Shown: piece after piece, positions 10,337-23,798 of the stretch
Layout of the letters: the number at the start of each line of letters is the position of its first letter
Numbering within the stretch: the first letter of the stretch is position 1
Origin: Acytostelium subglobosum LB1
Lineage: Eukaryota > Evosea > Eumycetozoa > Acytosteliales > Acytosteliaceae
DNA: 64,000 nt
Assembly (NCBI RefSeq): GCF_000787575.1
Contig: NW_012236516.1
Span: forward strand, 546,979-610,978
Direction of reading: 5' to 3'
The notes under the pieces: generated by a model
The model's database searches: none
The model's input: the letters and a program-made list of their open reading frames with translations, nothing else
Told to the model about the DNA's origin: nothing
Program-made: the position numbers and the translations under genes

Positions 10337-11314
10337 ATGATGTTTGGCATAAGGACAGTATTGCAGTCTACACTGAGGACAACATCATCAGGTCGAGGCT
10401 TGTTGTTTGGTCAGCGTGAACTCACCAACTTACAAAGATACAACATTGGTCATGGTCATTGTCCAACAACAACGCCACTGCTCCAACTGAGGAGCTACTC
10501 ATCATCATCATCAAACTCATCACCAAAGGATGAAGATCAGACAAACAAACAATCACAACAACAGAATGAACAACAGCAACAACAACAACAACATAATGAT
10601 AGCGAACAACAACAGCAACAGCAACAGCAACAGAGACGAAGCGGTGGAGGAGGAGGAAGACAATATAGTGAGGAGTTGAAGGAGAAGAATAGATCAGTTG
10701 GAATGTGGGTCGCTGCATCGATTATAGCAGTGTTGGGATTGTCTTATGCAGCTGTGCCACTGTATAGAGTGTTCTGTCGTGTCACTGGCTATGGTGGTAC
10801 GGTTCGCGAGGCCGTAGACGTTGTACAAGATGTCAAGAAACGCAATCTAGAGCGTGAGGTCTATCCCATCAAAGTATCATTCACCTCCTCCGTCGGCAAC
10901 AAGATTCCCTGGACATTCAAGCCAACCCAAAGTACCATCGAGTGTCTTCCAGGCGAGCCAGTACTTGCATTCTACAGAGTAAGTGTCATGGTCGCCATCA
11001 CATTCATTCATTCATACTGACTCGCTCACACTCAACTCGTTGGATCACAGGCTACCAACAACACAGAACAACCAATCATTGGCGTTGCAACTTATAATAT
11101 TACACCGATGAAGGCCGGTCCTTACTTTACAAAGATTCAATGCTTCTGCTTTGATGAGCAGCGTATAAAGGCCAATGAGACAATAGATATGCCAGTACTG
11201 TTTGTCATTGAACCAGAGGTGCTTGACGACAAGAGTCTCAAGGGTCTAACAGACATCACACTATCATACACATTCTTCAAGTCGAATGATCAAGGAGAGC
11301 TTGAAGAGATCTAA
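10337..11314 (+). CDS. cox11: Cytochrome c oxidase assembly protein COX11
   Basis: Two exons, 10337-10978 and 11051-11314 (intron 10979-11050, GTAAGT...CAG, phase 0), giving 301 residues. COX11 is an inner-membrane copper chaperone that delivers copper to the CuB site of subunit 1 of cytochrome oxidase. The N terminus is a basic Ser/Thr-rich presequence followed by a Gln-rich low-complexity insert (about residues 70-105). One membrane helix follows (GMWVAASIIAVLGLSYAAVP), leading directly into the conserved PLYRVFCRVTGYGG. The soluble domain has FYRATNNT across the splice junction, the copper-binding CFCF motif in IQCFCFDEQ, and the family end LSYTFF. Length without the repeat matches mitochondrial homologues. 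I regard the assignment as secure. Confidence 0.95.
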
Positions 11315-11538
11315 ACATATACATTCATACATATAACATAAAGTCAGTCATTCATTCGACCGTTGATCAAGAGTCAACGCACTCAACTCACTCCCTCTGA
11401 CTCATCACAAACTTTGAAGTCAAGTTCACACTTTCGCTCGAACTTGAACACACTTCTCTCTTTCATTCATTTCATTCAACAACAGCAACTCTATCTCTAT
11501 TATCTCTATCTTGTTAAGATTAGACAACCATTTACACA

Positions 11539-12680
11539 ATGACATTCGATAGTCATGATTGGGAGAATGATAAGGACTGGAAGCAATATGTAGGAAGTCT
11601 GCACTTCCCAGGTGATACAAATATGGATCAGTTGGTATTCAAGTTCAAACAGAAGTATTATAAGAATAAGATTGTAAGTCGTTTGGCTAGTTCAATACAT
11701 GTATTGATTGAGATACTAATTATATATATATGCTATCACGACATACAGGACCCTGAATATGTCATTAGAGAATACTCAAGTTCATCGTCTAAACCACAAA
11801 CATCGTCTCCACCTCCTCAACAATCATCCAATCATACCCATGCCAGACCATCATCCACAAGCTCAAGTTCATCAACATCACAATCTAGATCATCTCCACC
11901 TCCACAACAACCACAACAACAACAACAACCAAGACAACAACCACAACAACAACAGAGGTCAATGCCACCTCAATTCACAAGGTTCCTTTATATTGCATGG
12001 ATATGCGCACAAGTGTCAGTGGTAGTGTTCCCAATAATGTTCCTATTCACTGGTAACCCATCGTTCTTCTACCGTGCATTCCTGGGATCCATCATCTCCT
12101 TTGCCATCCCTCTCTATCAAACGTTTGAAGGACGTGTCACAATGGAAACACTCAAGACTGTCGCCATGACCAATGAGAATGCTCACTTCCTCCTGTTTGG
12201 CATCATGATGTACTTCATTGGACCACCATCAATCAGTAAGTCCATCACACTCCATCGATCATTCTCAATCTCACTAACCCATCCGCCTTCTGTACTTAAG
12301 TGATACTCTTCCCCAACGCAATCTATGCCGTCTATCATCTGTTGAATGTTGGACTTCCTCAGGTCAGGGACAGAGTGCCATTCCTTTACAACAAGCTACT
12401 TCTTTTGCAACAGAATCGCCAGAGGGCGACTGAGATTGCCATTCAATTGGAGGCGTGGATCATGCTCACTCTTCTATTCAGCACCATCAGAGGCGAAGCA
12501 TCACCATTGTGCATGATCATCTACTATTCATTCCTCAAGGCTAGATACGCTACCAATGCTCTCAGCAGGATGTTCTGGTCACAGCTTGGCATTGCTGTCG
12601 AGGATCTCACGAGGAAACCCTGGATGCCATCCATGCTTGGCGGTATCATCCTCAAGGTGAAGGCATTCCTTTCGAGATAA
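11539..12680 (+). CDS. tmem33: TMEM33/Pom33-family ER and nuclear-envelope membrane protein
   Basis: Three exons (11539-11673, 11749-12235, 12301-12680) joined by GT-AG introns in consistent phase; 288 residues. The N terminus has an acidic and aromatic segment, then a Ser/Pro/Gln-rich linker (about residues 50-115). The rest is the TMEM33 domain: a first membrane segment around LYIAWICAQVSVVVFPIMFL, FYRAFLGSIISFAIPLYQ, two further hydrophobic segments, and the family-typical end YYSFLKARYATNALSR followed by an amphipathic helix rich in basic residues. Family members shape ER tubules and help distribute nuclear pore complexes. The codon split at the second intron creates the methionine at residue 208; the internal ATG there is not a start. 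The gene ends only 24 bp from the convergent IPT/TIG gene. Confidence 0.88.
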
Positions 12681-12704
12681 TAATAGTAATAATAAATGGA
12701 TCGA

Positions 12705-15700
12705 TCACACTTTATTCTTTCTCTTGTTGGACATCTCTCGCAGCTTGACTCCAGCCAGCATCAGTCTTAGTCTGTTCCTCTTGGCGACCAACACTGCAGT
12801 GATGACGATGAGTGCAACTCCAACGATGGATGCCACCACAATGACGGGGATCAGCCATACTCTTTGGCTGGACTTGGACGCTGTACCACAGACGGGCACG
12901 TCCTCGTTGACGACCAACAATGAGGCGTAGTTTGGATCAATGACGGCACTGTCGGTGAATGGTGGGATGTTGAGTGCGGTGATGACAAACAGTTTGGTGG
13001 AGTTGTTGGTGTCGAGGCCGGACATGGAAGGGTCAGTGTCGTCGACCTTGGTCACCTGGCTGTATGACAGACGACCATCGACCAGAAGACGATCAGAGTA
13101 GTATGCTCGGAGCAGTCCAGTGCCTTGTTGGATCTCAAGTTGACGGAGTGAGTTCTTGGTGTTGTTAGTTGTGCTGCCCAGCTTGGGATTGACCTCTCCA
13201 CTGCCATCACATGTTGATTGTGGTGATGCGCTTGATTGGAACAACACTTGTAGGTAGTTGGTCTTGGCTGTGAATGGCCACTTGGAAAGAGTGATCTTGT
13301 ACTTGACAGAGTTCTTGGACACCTGGAACAGATCGCCCTCAAAGTTATATTGTTGATTGTCCTTAAACACAGTCATCTCTACGGTGATCTCGAATGTAGA
13401 TATTCCATCCAAAGATGTGTTGTAGACATTATGCAAGTTGCCATTGATCTCAGTGGTGTTGATCAGGTTCCAAACAGTGTTGCGCATGTCGACATACTTG
13501 AGTATGACATCAGTTGAGCTGATCTCGCGAATGCCTGCTATCAAGATATCGAATGACACGTTCCTTGATTGTGATCCGAGCACAATGGACGTGGAGGTCA
13601 TGCTTGGCTTTGGCACATCGACAGAGTTGATGTTGTCCAGCTTTAGTGAGCAGTTGATTCCAGTGTAGTCAACATCGCACAGACACTCGCCATTCACACA
13701 AGTGCCATGATCACATGGATTGATGCATGTGGATGGGTTGGAGCTGTACAAGAACTTGGACTGAGTCACTGATTGACCATTGATAACCACGGTCACTGGT
13801 AGCGAATCATTATTGGATGATGGGATACCAAGAAGTTGGCGTTGGTTGTTGGGTCCAGCTCTAGAGACGGGAGAGACTGGCTTGCCAAAGTTACATGTGA
13901 TCTGAGTGTAGTCCTGATTGACCACGGGTCCACCACAAGCATATGGTCCAATGGTAACGGTGATGCTGGTGTTGGCAAAGTTGGAACCAGAGATGGTGAC
14001 TGTACCAGATTGACCTAGAATCGTTGATGACACTGTGTCGATGGTTGGTGGCTGGTATGGCATTGGTATCAACACATTTCCATTAAAGGAGGTTGGATTG
14101 GTAAGACCACTACCTGGTGGGGCCTGACAAGTGATGTAGTATGGATCGAATGATGAGTTCAAATATGAAGAATTGTTACATGGTTGTCCATTGATTTGAA
14201 TGTCCAACACCTTCACGCCAGAGAATGACTCCAATGCCAAGTAATATCCAGTGATTGTAACAATGCCTCCAGATGTTGGAGGTGTCGTGATATGTGTTAC
14301 ATTGGGTTCTAATGATTGATTGAACAAATCGTGTAAGTGATTGATCAATGAGCATCAAGGACATCCTTCAGGTACTTACTCAAGAATACTGGATATGATG
14401 TTACTTGTCCAGCGACGGTCACGGTCATGTTGCCAGAGCGTGCATATTTTGGAAGGTTGGCCACCAGGAAAGTGTAGTTCATTACTGATGGTGAAATTGT
14501 TGGATATGATGGCCCGACAATTCCAGCAATCGATGGTAGAATGGGTGTTGGCGATGCCTGGTACAGGTATTTGCCATTGATAGTGACACTGGCAGCATTG
14601 TCAATAGTAGACGACGTTGACACAACCTTGATCAAAGGTGCTGGATAGATGTAGTTGAAGAATGTAGGAGCATTATAACCATTGATTCCAATCAAGATGG
14701 ATCCGACCTGTTGAGGCAGAGTGATATTGAAAGGGTCCCTGTATGTAGTTGGATTGGATACACCACTCACATTAACATTGGCCGATGTTGCTCCTTCAAT
14801 CAATTGAGTGTGAACAATCAAATGATCTTGTCCACTTGCATCCGGATTCTGTTCAGTAATCCATGGATACTTAATCACAGGTTCTGGAAAATGTATATTA
14901 GTGTCAATCAATCAATCAATTTATCAAACATATTATTATAATACTTACTCCATTGTGGAGCTAATACAGTTGAGGCTGTTGAACCTGTTGTGTTATCCTT
15001 CATGGTGAACTGTCCATAGGTCATTGTTGGTGTTACAGTGAATATACACATTGTACGTGTACATTTAATATCATTGGTCTTTCCAGAACCAATAGCAATC
15101 TCCATTGTATTGGTATAGATGTCAAAGAAGTCTCCAAACACAGTCATAGTAGCATTATCCTGTTGAACATTTGATACACTAAACCCTGAATATTGTTCAT
15201 GGACATGAGTGTGTGAGTGAAAGGTATAGTTCCAAAGTGATGACAATCAATAATACATACTCCTATAATTGATTAGGGCCTCACTGTTTGTGAATTGATT
15301 GACACCGGGAAGCTGGATACTCAGGGTCATGTTAGTGTCATCTTTGCTAACGATAGCTGGAGTACACTCAATCTTGGTCTGATCAATCAATGTTTTGATC
15401 GATCCACATGGTACTGTGTAGGTGAAGTTGGTAGATGACTTGATCATTATAGTTGGTGGATTGCTGGAGTTGCCCAGGAATGATCCTGTGATGGTGATGG
15501 GTGGACTGGCATAGGGTAGCAGCGTCTGGCTGACTGTCATGGGAAACGAGTAGGGGTTAACACCAGTCAAGGTGTAGGCGTTGGACACTTGGCCGCCCAC
15601 TGTGAGTGTGTAGGTAATCGAGCTTGATGTCCATGGTTCTTGGATTGAACACATGTATAGTGTTGAAGGGTTGTAAGATGGAGAATAAAGACATCTAATT

Positions 15701-15969
15701 CCATTGACAGTGGCATCTGCGGCAAAGTTTGATCCAGAGATTGTCAACATCTGGCCATATAGATTACTACCAGAGATGACTGGTGTGGCAACAACTGTTG
15801 CTTGTTCTACATCATTGATTGATTGAGTGTGTGTGAGTGTGAGTATGGATGTTTGTGATGATGGAGGGAGGGACGGACGGGAGATGAACATACGATTGGT
15901 ATCAGCATTAATTTGATTGATTGTGCATAATATAAATACTAAAAGTATTATTGGTTGGTGATATGACAT
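12705..15969 (-). CDS. ComC/Tgr-like IPT/TIG + EGF surface protein, copy A
   Basis: Five exons on the minus strand: 15969-15894, 15806-15261, 15185-14949, 14883-14380, 14308-12705; introns 66-87 bp, all phase 1; 988 residues. The first exon encodes only a signal peptide (MSYHQPIILLVFILCTINQINA). About six IPT/TIG immunoglobulin-like repeats follow, recognisable by ITGSFLGN, TISGSNFA and TITGYYL. Then comes one EGF-like module (CDHGTCVNGECLCDVDYTG), a ComC-type domain starting near GIREISSTD with the FEGD and KWPF motifs, one membrane helix (WLIPVIVVASIVGVALIVIT) and a short basic tail (KRNRLRL). Many NxS/T sites suggest heavy glycosylation. In D. discoideum, relatives of this type act in cell adhesion and cell-cell recognition during development. 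That role is inferred here. Confidence 0.88.
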
Positions 15970-16547
15970 TGTGTGTGTATATCTGTATGTAGTATTATTT
16001 GTAGGTATCGATTAATAATAGATTATATAAATCATAAAGTCAGTCAAAGTGATCAACTGTCGCAGTCTATCGATTGATTTTTATATTTATCGGTTATGGA
16101 TATTCTTAGATATATAATTGTGATCAAAAGTGGTGCCTACTACACTAAACAAACACCCTAGGGTCTCTTCTCTTGATGTTGCAACACCCTTGAACCCCAT
16201 CAACCACCTTGGCATAATTACTATCAGTGTTGTGTTTGATCAAAAAAACAAGAAGGGGTTTGTGATGGGGTTCACCCATTCGTCAAACACTTGATCAGAA
16301 GATTGATCGACGTGGTGCAAGGCTAATTTGTTGCGAATTTTTGAAAGGTCTGAGAACAAAGACCTGGACTTGGTATAAGTTAAAGATAACTAATTATAAA
16401 GTCTGAAACAAACTCTAAAACTAACTATTTGATTGATTGATTAATTGGTGGAATGAATGATCGGCACTTGGACTCTGACTTTGAACTCGACAAGCATTCC
16501 ATTCATCCTACTTATTACTCAACTCGGTTGGTCGATCGATCGATAGA
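15970..16547. other. Intergenic spacer between surface-protein copies A and B
   Basis: Promoter of copy A plus 3' flank of copy B. A perfect 11-bp inverted repeat (GAACCCCATCA at 16192-16202, its complement at 16263-16273) stands out in otherwise AT-rich sequence. GATTGATTGATT lies at about 16430-16443 and GATCGATCGAT at 16532-16543. No gene seen. Confidence 0.5.
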
Positions 16548-19500
16548 TTAATATTTATTACTACTCCTTCTGGACATTTGTCGCAGCTTCACACCAGCCA
16601 TCAATAGTCTGAGTCTGTTACGCTTGGCGATCAACACTCCAGTGATGACCAACAATGCAACTCCAATTATTGAACATACAACGATCACTGGTATCACCCA
16701 TTTCCTCGATGATGATGTCTGCTGACATGTTGGCAACTCTTCATTCACAACCAATAGAGATGCATAGTTTGGATCAATCACTGCACTCTGATTGAATTGT
16801 GGGATGCTCAGTGAAGTGATCACAATCAATGTTGATGAGTTGTCAGGCTGACTGTATGACACTTGACTGTAGGACACACGACCATCGACTAATAGACGAT
16901 CGGAATAGAATGCACGCAGTAGACCTGTGCCTTGCTGGATCTCCATGAGACGAAGTGAGTCCTTCTTGTTGGTGGTCGTGCTTCCGACCTTGGCATTGAC
17001 CTCTGCTCCATCACATGTTGGTTGTGGTCCTGCCACCGACTGGAATTGCACCTCAAGGTAGTTGGTCAATGCTGCGAACGGCCACTTGTTGAGTGTGATC
17101 TTGTACTTGATCGAGCTCTTGGTCACTTGGAACTGGTCGCCTTCAAAGTCATATTGTTGGTTGTCCGTGAACACTGTCATCTCGGCAATCAACTCGAATC
17201 CGGGAGCACCCTCCAATGATGTGTTGTATATCCTGTGTACATTGCCTTTGTCATCGTTGGTGCTGCTGATCATGTTCCAAGATATGTTGGTCATGTTGAT
17301 TGACTTGGCCAGGTCACCTGTGGAAGTCCTCTCATTGATGCCGGCGATGGATATGTTGAACTGGACACTCTTGGCCTTGGAGCCCAACACCATGTCTGTC
17401 GAGTTGTTCAAGGGCACTGGGACATCAACTGCATCATTCGTGTCCATGGCCATAGAACATGTGATGCCAGTGAATCCTGATTGACACTGACATTCACCAT
17501 TGACGCATGTGCCATGCTCACCACATGGACTATCACAAACATCCTTGTTCACACTGTAGATGAACTTTGATTGAGTCGTTGACACTCCGTTCACTGTCAC
17601 GGTCACTGGGAGCGACACGTCTTTGGTAGTTGGGGTTGAAGCAAACAGCTGGCGCCAGAGAAGTGATGAAGGTGGCTCAACATCGGACGAAAACTGACAA
17701 GTGATCTGAGTGAAGTTGTCGTTGACCGTGGGTATAGAGCATGGGTTGGATCCAATTGTGACGGTGATCTGGCTGACATCGGCAAAGTTTGATCCTGTGA
17801 TGGTAACATTGCCAGCCTTTCCCTTGACAGTTGATGTGACAGAGTCGATGGATGGTGATTGATATTGCATCTTCCAGATATCCTGATCATTAAACACTGC
17901 TGTTGTATTTCCACTGCCTGCAACCGCAACACAAGTCAAAGTGTAGTATGGTACACTTGATAGATCACCAATCATTGTTATATTCCTGCACTCTTTGCCG
18001 CTGACAGTGATGTTCAACACACTCGTGTTGTTATATGACATTGGTGCCAAATAGTATCCAGTGATGGTAACAACTCCTCCAGCAGTTGGTGGTGATGTTA
18101 CACCCTTGATCTCGGGTCCTGTCATTGATTGGTATGAATGAGTGAGTTAATGAGTGATCGGTATGACTCCATGAATGATTGATCGATCAAACTTACTTAT
18201 GGTAACAAACTTCTGACTGACCTGTCCTCCTATGGTGAGAGTCATTAGGCCTGATCTGGTGTCGTTTGGTAACATTGTTCGGACGTAGGTATAGTTCCAG
18301 TGACCAGAGAGTTGGAACTCTTTGGATACGATACCACCAATCTTGGGATTCAACTCAGAGTCACGACTTGGATTGTCACCGACTCTTGGTTGAGCGAGGT
18401 ACTTGCCTAACACACCAACATAGGCAACCTCGTCAATTGTCTCAGGATAGACAGTGTCAATCCTTGGTGCTAGGTATGTATAGTTGAATGAGGTGGCTAA
18501 ACCCTGGTTGGCAAGATCAATAACTATCTCTCCAACAAGGTCTGGCAATGTTATACTTATAGGATTGCCATAAGGGACATTGAATGGAGCAGTTGGATCA
18601 CCCTTAATAGAATTAAAAGTAATGTCCACTGTCTGTGCCGTCTCAATCATCTGAGTCCAAATCTTCAAAGTGTCCGTATAATATGGATCATCAGATGGGA
18701 ATATAGTCTGGAATGATAGAATCAATGGTACTAATGTTTGTGTGATTAAGTTGTCAGCATACTTGGTTTGAGAGATATGATTGATTGATTGATTCGGGGA
18801 TACATACTCCATTGTATCTCATAAGTGAATGAGGCTGTTGATCCTGGAGTTAGGTCAACCATCATGAGGGTGCCATTGGCAGTCATATCATGTGTAATGG
18901 TAAACTGACATGTGATGTTGGTGCACGACACATTGTTGGTACTACCACCTCCAGCTGCAAGCATAATAGAAGGATACAAATCAAAGTACTGTCCATTTAG
19001 TGTTACCAGTCTTTCATTCTGTTGATGAGATGTAATTTCAAATCCTGGATTTGATTGAATGATCAGTGAATATGAGTGAGTGTGAGTGAGTGATGGAATG
19101 ATTCCATAATACATACTCCTGAAGTTAATTGAGTAGGCTGATGAAATGATGTTGTAGTTTGGTTGATAGACACTGACGCTTACTTCAGAGTCCTCAAAGA
19201 ATGATGCGGGAGTGCATATGAGTTTGGTCTGATCATCAGAGTAGATGTGTGATCCACAGTCTCTGTTGTCCTCTCCATTGCCAAGTGTGACACTAGAGGT
19301 GTATGTACTATTGCCCAAGAATGATCCGGTGATTGTAAGTTTGCCACCGGTGAATGGGAACATCAGAGGACTGACACTGTCTACATAGACATATGGGTTG
19401 ACAGTGAATGTTTGTTGTGCAGTCAGCTCACCAGCTACATTCATCTGGAATGTAACTGTATCCTTAGTCCAAGGTTGAGACAATTGACAATTGATAATAT

Positions 19501-19821
19501 TAGCAGTCATGACCACGGAAGGACAAACCATTCCAACAAAGCTGATGTCTGATGGCTGGAATGTACCTGCCTCTGCAAGTTCAATAACAACCTTATTGGT
19601 AGTATCAACATATGCATTGGTTATAACAGGTGGAGTTCCTATGATTGATTGATTGATTTGTTATTTGAGTGGAATCATTCCATGTTGGGGTTGAATGGTT
19701 AATTTAAATGATTGTCTTATTATTGATTGATTAAATGGTACATACCATAAACATGTTGACTCATAAGAGTCACAAGTAATATGATTGATATTAACAAAGT
19801 TGTTTGATTGATCATGATCAT
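16548..19821 (-). CDS. ComC/Tgr-like IPT/TIG + EGF surface protein, copy B
   Basis: Five exons: 19821-19746, 19638-19117, 19044-18808, 18730-18197, 18118-16548; all introns phase 1; 979 residues. Exon 1 (76 bases) and exon 3 (237 bases) have exactly the lengths seen in copy A. A signal peptide (MIMINQTTLLISIILLVTLMSQ) begins at 19821; a second ATG six bases on is an alternative. The order is IPT/TIG repeats, EGF-like CGEHGTCVNGECQCQSGFTG, ComC-type domain (AGINERTSTG, FEGDQFQV, KWPFAA), a membrane helix (WVIPVIVVCSIIGVALLVIT) and a basic tail. Its first IPT unit is the least conserved of the four paralogues. Extracellular adhesion or recognition is the likely setting; the partner is unknown. 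Confidence 0.87.
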
Positions 19822-20185
19822 TATTTGTTAGTTTATGTGATTGGATTTGAGGTTTCAAATGATCAATCACATGTTTTCGAAGGATGTACCTTGATCGAAA
19901 TTATAAATCTTTGCTCTTTGGTACCCTCCTTGTGTATTTAGATATATATAATTATTGGGCAAGCTCCGAAGAAGTGGTGTATGTTTCTATCTCATTACAA
20001 TCCGTTGGGCCAACGAATCGGTTTTCTCTTCCCCCACAAACACTTGCCCCACAAAAAAAACTCGTCGTTCTGTGGACCTTTTTTTGATCGATCACATGAT
20101 CGACCTAATTCTATCATTGCACAACGTTAGACACAATATCTCTGTACATGCCAGTTAACTTGTTGTTATTATTTATTAATATTTA
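19822..20185. other. Intergenic spacer between copies B and C
   Basis: 364 bp holding the promoter of copy B and 3' flank of copy C. AT-rich with GATCGATCACATGATCGA, an imperfect palindrome, at about 20085-20103. Nothing else supported. Confidence 0.4.
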
Positions 20186-23100
20186 TTATTGTTTCCTCCT
20201 CCAATCATTCAACTTCATTCTTGCTATGAGTAGTCCAACTCTATTCTTTCTGGCAATGATCACGCCTACTACAACTATTAGAGCGAGTCCAATTACTGAT
20301 GCAACGACTACTACTGGTATGAACCATTTCCTATCATTGGAATTACCTCCACAGTCTGTCACAGCCTTGTTGATCACCAATAATGATGCAAAGTTTGGAT
20401 CGATCACTGCACTTTGATTGAATGATGGTACACTCAATGATGTTACTACGAACAATGTTGTTACATTGTTGTTGTCAGTGTCCATTCCCAGACCGGCCAT
20501 TGCGGGGTCGGTCGGATCGACCACAGACACCTTGCTATATGACAGGCGACCATCGACAAGCAGACGATCAGAGTAGAACGCACGAAGCATGCCAGTGCCC
20601 TGGTAGATCTCCATCAAACGCAATGAGTTCTTGGTGTTGGTCGTTGTGCTGGTGACCTTGGATGATGACACCACTCCACCGCATGTCACTTGCTGACCCG
20701 ATGCAGATTGGAATAGTACCTCGAGATAGTTGTTCATCGATGCGAATGGCCACTTGGACAGCGTTACTCTGTACTTGATCGAGTTCTTTGGTGCTTGGAA
20801 GTGATCGCCCTCGAAGTTATACATCTCATTGTCGTCAAACACTGTCATCTCGACAATGATCTCAAAGCCAGGCACACCCTTGAGTGATGTGTTGTACACA
20901 TGGATCGTGTTGCCACCGGACACAGTGTAGTTGACCCAGTTCCAGATTGTGTTGGTCATGTTGACGTACTTGATCACTTGGTTGTCTGGGGCATTTGGAT
21001 TGATCTCACGGATACCTGCAAGGCTGATGTTGAACTCTACATTCCTGGCCTTGGATCCCAACTCGATGGATGGAGTGTTCTCCTTGGGCTGGGGAACGTC
21101 GACCTCCAGCGAAGGGTCGAGAGTGATTGAACAATCCTTGCCTGTGAAGCCATCATCACACTGACAGTCGCCCAGCACACACTTTCCATGCTGACATGGG
21201 CTTGCACATTGTTCAATGTTGGCACTATAGATGAACTTGGACTTGGTCACAGATTGACCATCAATCACAACAGTCACTGGCATGGATATAGTATCATTGG
21301 ACTCGGCAACAGAGAGTAGTCTACGGACTGCGTTTTGGAATGTGTCTTGGGAGGCAGGATCGGCATCGGATATAAATCGACAAGTTATCTCTGTGCACTC
21401 AGTGTTGACAGTTGGCAAAGTACATGGAATGGTACCTATCATCACGGATACTTTGGAGCCAAAGTTGGAGCCAGTGATGGTTACAGCACCCGAGCGTCCT
21501 TTGAGTGTGGAGCTAACAGTATCAATTGAAGGTGATTGATACATCAATGACTGTGCAACCATTGAGTTGAATACAACCAATGCTCCACCACTACCAGGTG
21601 GTGAGTTACATGTTATAGTGTAGGGTGTGAATGATGTATCCAACATTGTAGGATTGGTACATGGCACTCCATTCACAGTAATATCCAGCACAGACTCATT
21701 GGCAAATGACTTGGGTGCAATATACCATCCAGTAACAGTCATCACACCTCCAGCGGTTGGTGGTGGTGAGATCGACTCAATCTTTGGTCCTAAGAATTGA
21801 TCAAGTGAGTATTTGATTGATTGTTTATTTGAGAGAGATCGAGTGGTACTTACTCAACAGAATTGGGATTGGGATTGATGGAAGACCATCAAGTCCATTG
21901 GTGACGATCATTTGACCAGAGCGAGAATTGATTGGGAGGGTGGCGCGGAAGTTGGAATAGGTCCAGACACCCAGTACTTGTAGAGGACTTGGTACAATGC
22001 CATGTATGTATGTTGGTACTGAGCTGGGAGTATCCTGGTATAAATACTTTCCTGTTACAGTGATGGTAGCAATGGCATCACCTGTAATAGTTGTATTTGT
22101 TGTAACTTTGTTGATATAGGGTGCTGGATAGGTATAGTTGAATGGTGTCATATTGGAGTATGATGACATCTTAATCACTACTGTACTGACATAATTCATC
22201 AAGGTGATATTGAGTAGATTGGCATTGATTATAGTTAGAGTCACAGGTACACCATTCACACTCAAAGTTATCGAAGTTGATCCTTCAACCAACTGATGTC
22301 CAATCAACATCCAATCCTGTACATTGGGATCATTCGATACATTTGGTTTAACAAACTTGATGAATGGTTCTGGGATAGTTCCATCAAAGTAAGGTTAGTA
22401 TAAAGCTGTATTGATTGTTTGATATACTTACTCCATTGTCTGTTATCTGAGTAGAGTGCCGTGGAGCTTGGAGTAGTGTCTCTGATCACAAATGATCCAT
22501 TTCCAGTCATTAATGGATTGATTGAGAATATCAAAGTAGTTGCGGTAAAGGTTAAATCTGTTGCTATACCAGCACCAACTTTGACTTCCAACGATTTGGA
22601 ATACAGGTCAAAGTACCATCCCTTTACAGTGATGGCTGTCAATCCTTGTTGGACATCAGATATTTGGAACTCTATTGGCATATTATTAATAATCATGATT
22701 GATTGATTGATCGATTGATCGTTCGATACATACTCATGATGTTGACCACGGCATCTGGGTTGGTGAATTGATTCATGTACTCCTCTTTGGTGATTGAGAT
22801 GGTCAGGTTGATAAAGTCTTGGCTCACTGATGATGGTGCACATGATATCATGGTCTGATCAACTAGATACTTAACATCAACACAGTTGATTGGAGGGGGT
22901 GGTGATTCTTGGTTGACATTCGAGATACGATTTCCATTGCTCAAAGTGATGGTACTTGGATAACTTGCATTACCAAGGAATGATCCAGTTATAGTGATAC
23001 GACCACCAATATATGGTATATTAATCGGATTGACTAATTCAGTATAAATATACTTTGATATTTCAAATGTTGAAGGATTTGATAATTGACCATTAACATT

Positions 23101-23399
23101 CACTTTGATTGTAATTGAATCTGTTGTCCATTTCTGTCTGATCTCACATGATACTGAAGTGTCTGTAACTGATTGAATAACACATTGCATTCCAACCACT
23201 GTTGTTTGTCCTGTAACAAAGTTACTACCTGTTATATACAGTACACTACCATCCATACCACTATTACTAATAATTGGTGGAGCAGCTATTATTCCAAAAT
23301 AATTAATAAAGTTGATTCATAATAATAATATTTCCACAACTTACCAAGTACGAATGAGGTCATAAATAGACCAATAAATAGTAGAAATATTAATTTCAT
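20186..23399 (-). CDS. ComC/Tgr-like IPT/TIG + EGF surface protein, copy C
   Basis: Five exons: 23399-23345, 23285-22734, 22671-22432, 22369-21854, 21789-20186; introns 59-64 bp, all phase 1; 988 residues. Exon 5 is 1604 bases, the same length as in copy A. The signal peptide is MKLIFLLFIGLFMTSFVLG. IPT/TIG repeats (YITGSNF, TITGSFLGNA, TVTGWYIAP, TITGSNFGS) are followed by an EGF-like module (CQHGKCVLGDCQCDDGFTG), the ComC-type domain (GIREINPNAP, FEGDHFQ, KWPFAS), a membrane helix (WFIPVVVVASVIGLALIVVV) and a basic tail ending DWRRKQ. Sequence is closer to the other copies near the membrane than at the outer IPT units, the pattern expected if the distal part faces a varying partner; that is inference. 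Confidence 0.87.
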
Positions 23400-23798
23400 A
23401 TTATTATTATTATTTGTAGTAATAAGATTGATTGATTGAAGAACAATAAAAATTAATAGATAATGGATTGATCAATGAGTGATCATTGATTTTTAGATTG
23501 TATGGAATAGAGACCAAATCAATTGTAAGATGTATGTATTGTCATAGCCTCATTGTCAACAAACACATAAATGAATCATAAATGTTGTGTGTGTATGTTG
23601 TGAATTATGTGTGTGTTTGTATTTGTTTGTGTCAATCAACCATGATTGGAGTGTGTTTGATTTTAACTGTATCCAACAGACACCCACATGCGGATGGGGC
23701 TTTAGGCCCACGCAGGGTCCTCCGCAATTATGAACTGCAACTTGATTGATGGGTGATGCAATGGAACACACAATAATAATTATTTATTATTATTACTA
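23400..23798. other. Intergenic spacer with GC-rich hairpin
   Basis: Promoter of copy C and 3' flank of copy D. At 23690-23725 a GC-rich island in an AT-rich spacer can fold with outer arms GCGGA/TCCGC and an inner GGGC/GCCC pair. A GTGTGTGT-like stretch lies at 23587-23620. No gene seen; whether the hairpin is transcribed cannot be told. Confidence 0.4.

Noticed and set aside
16192-16273. 11-bp inverted repeat with 60-bp spacing between copies A and B
   Set aside because: Real but short with a long loop; kept as a note in the spacer entry and not raised as a separate finding.
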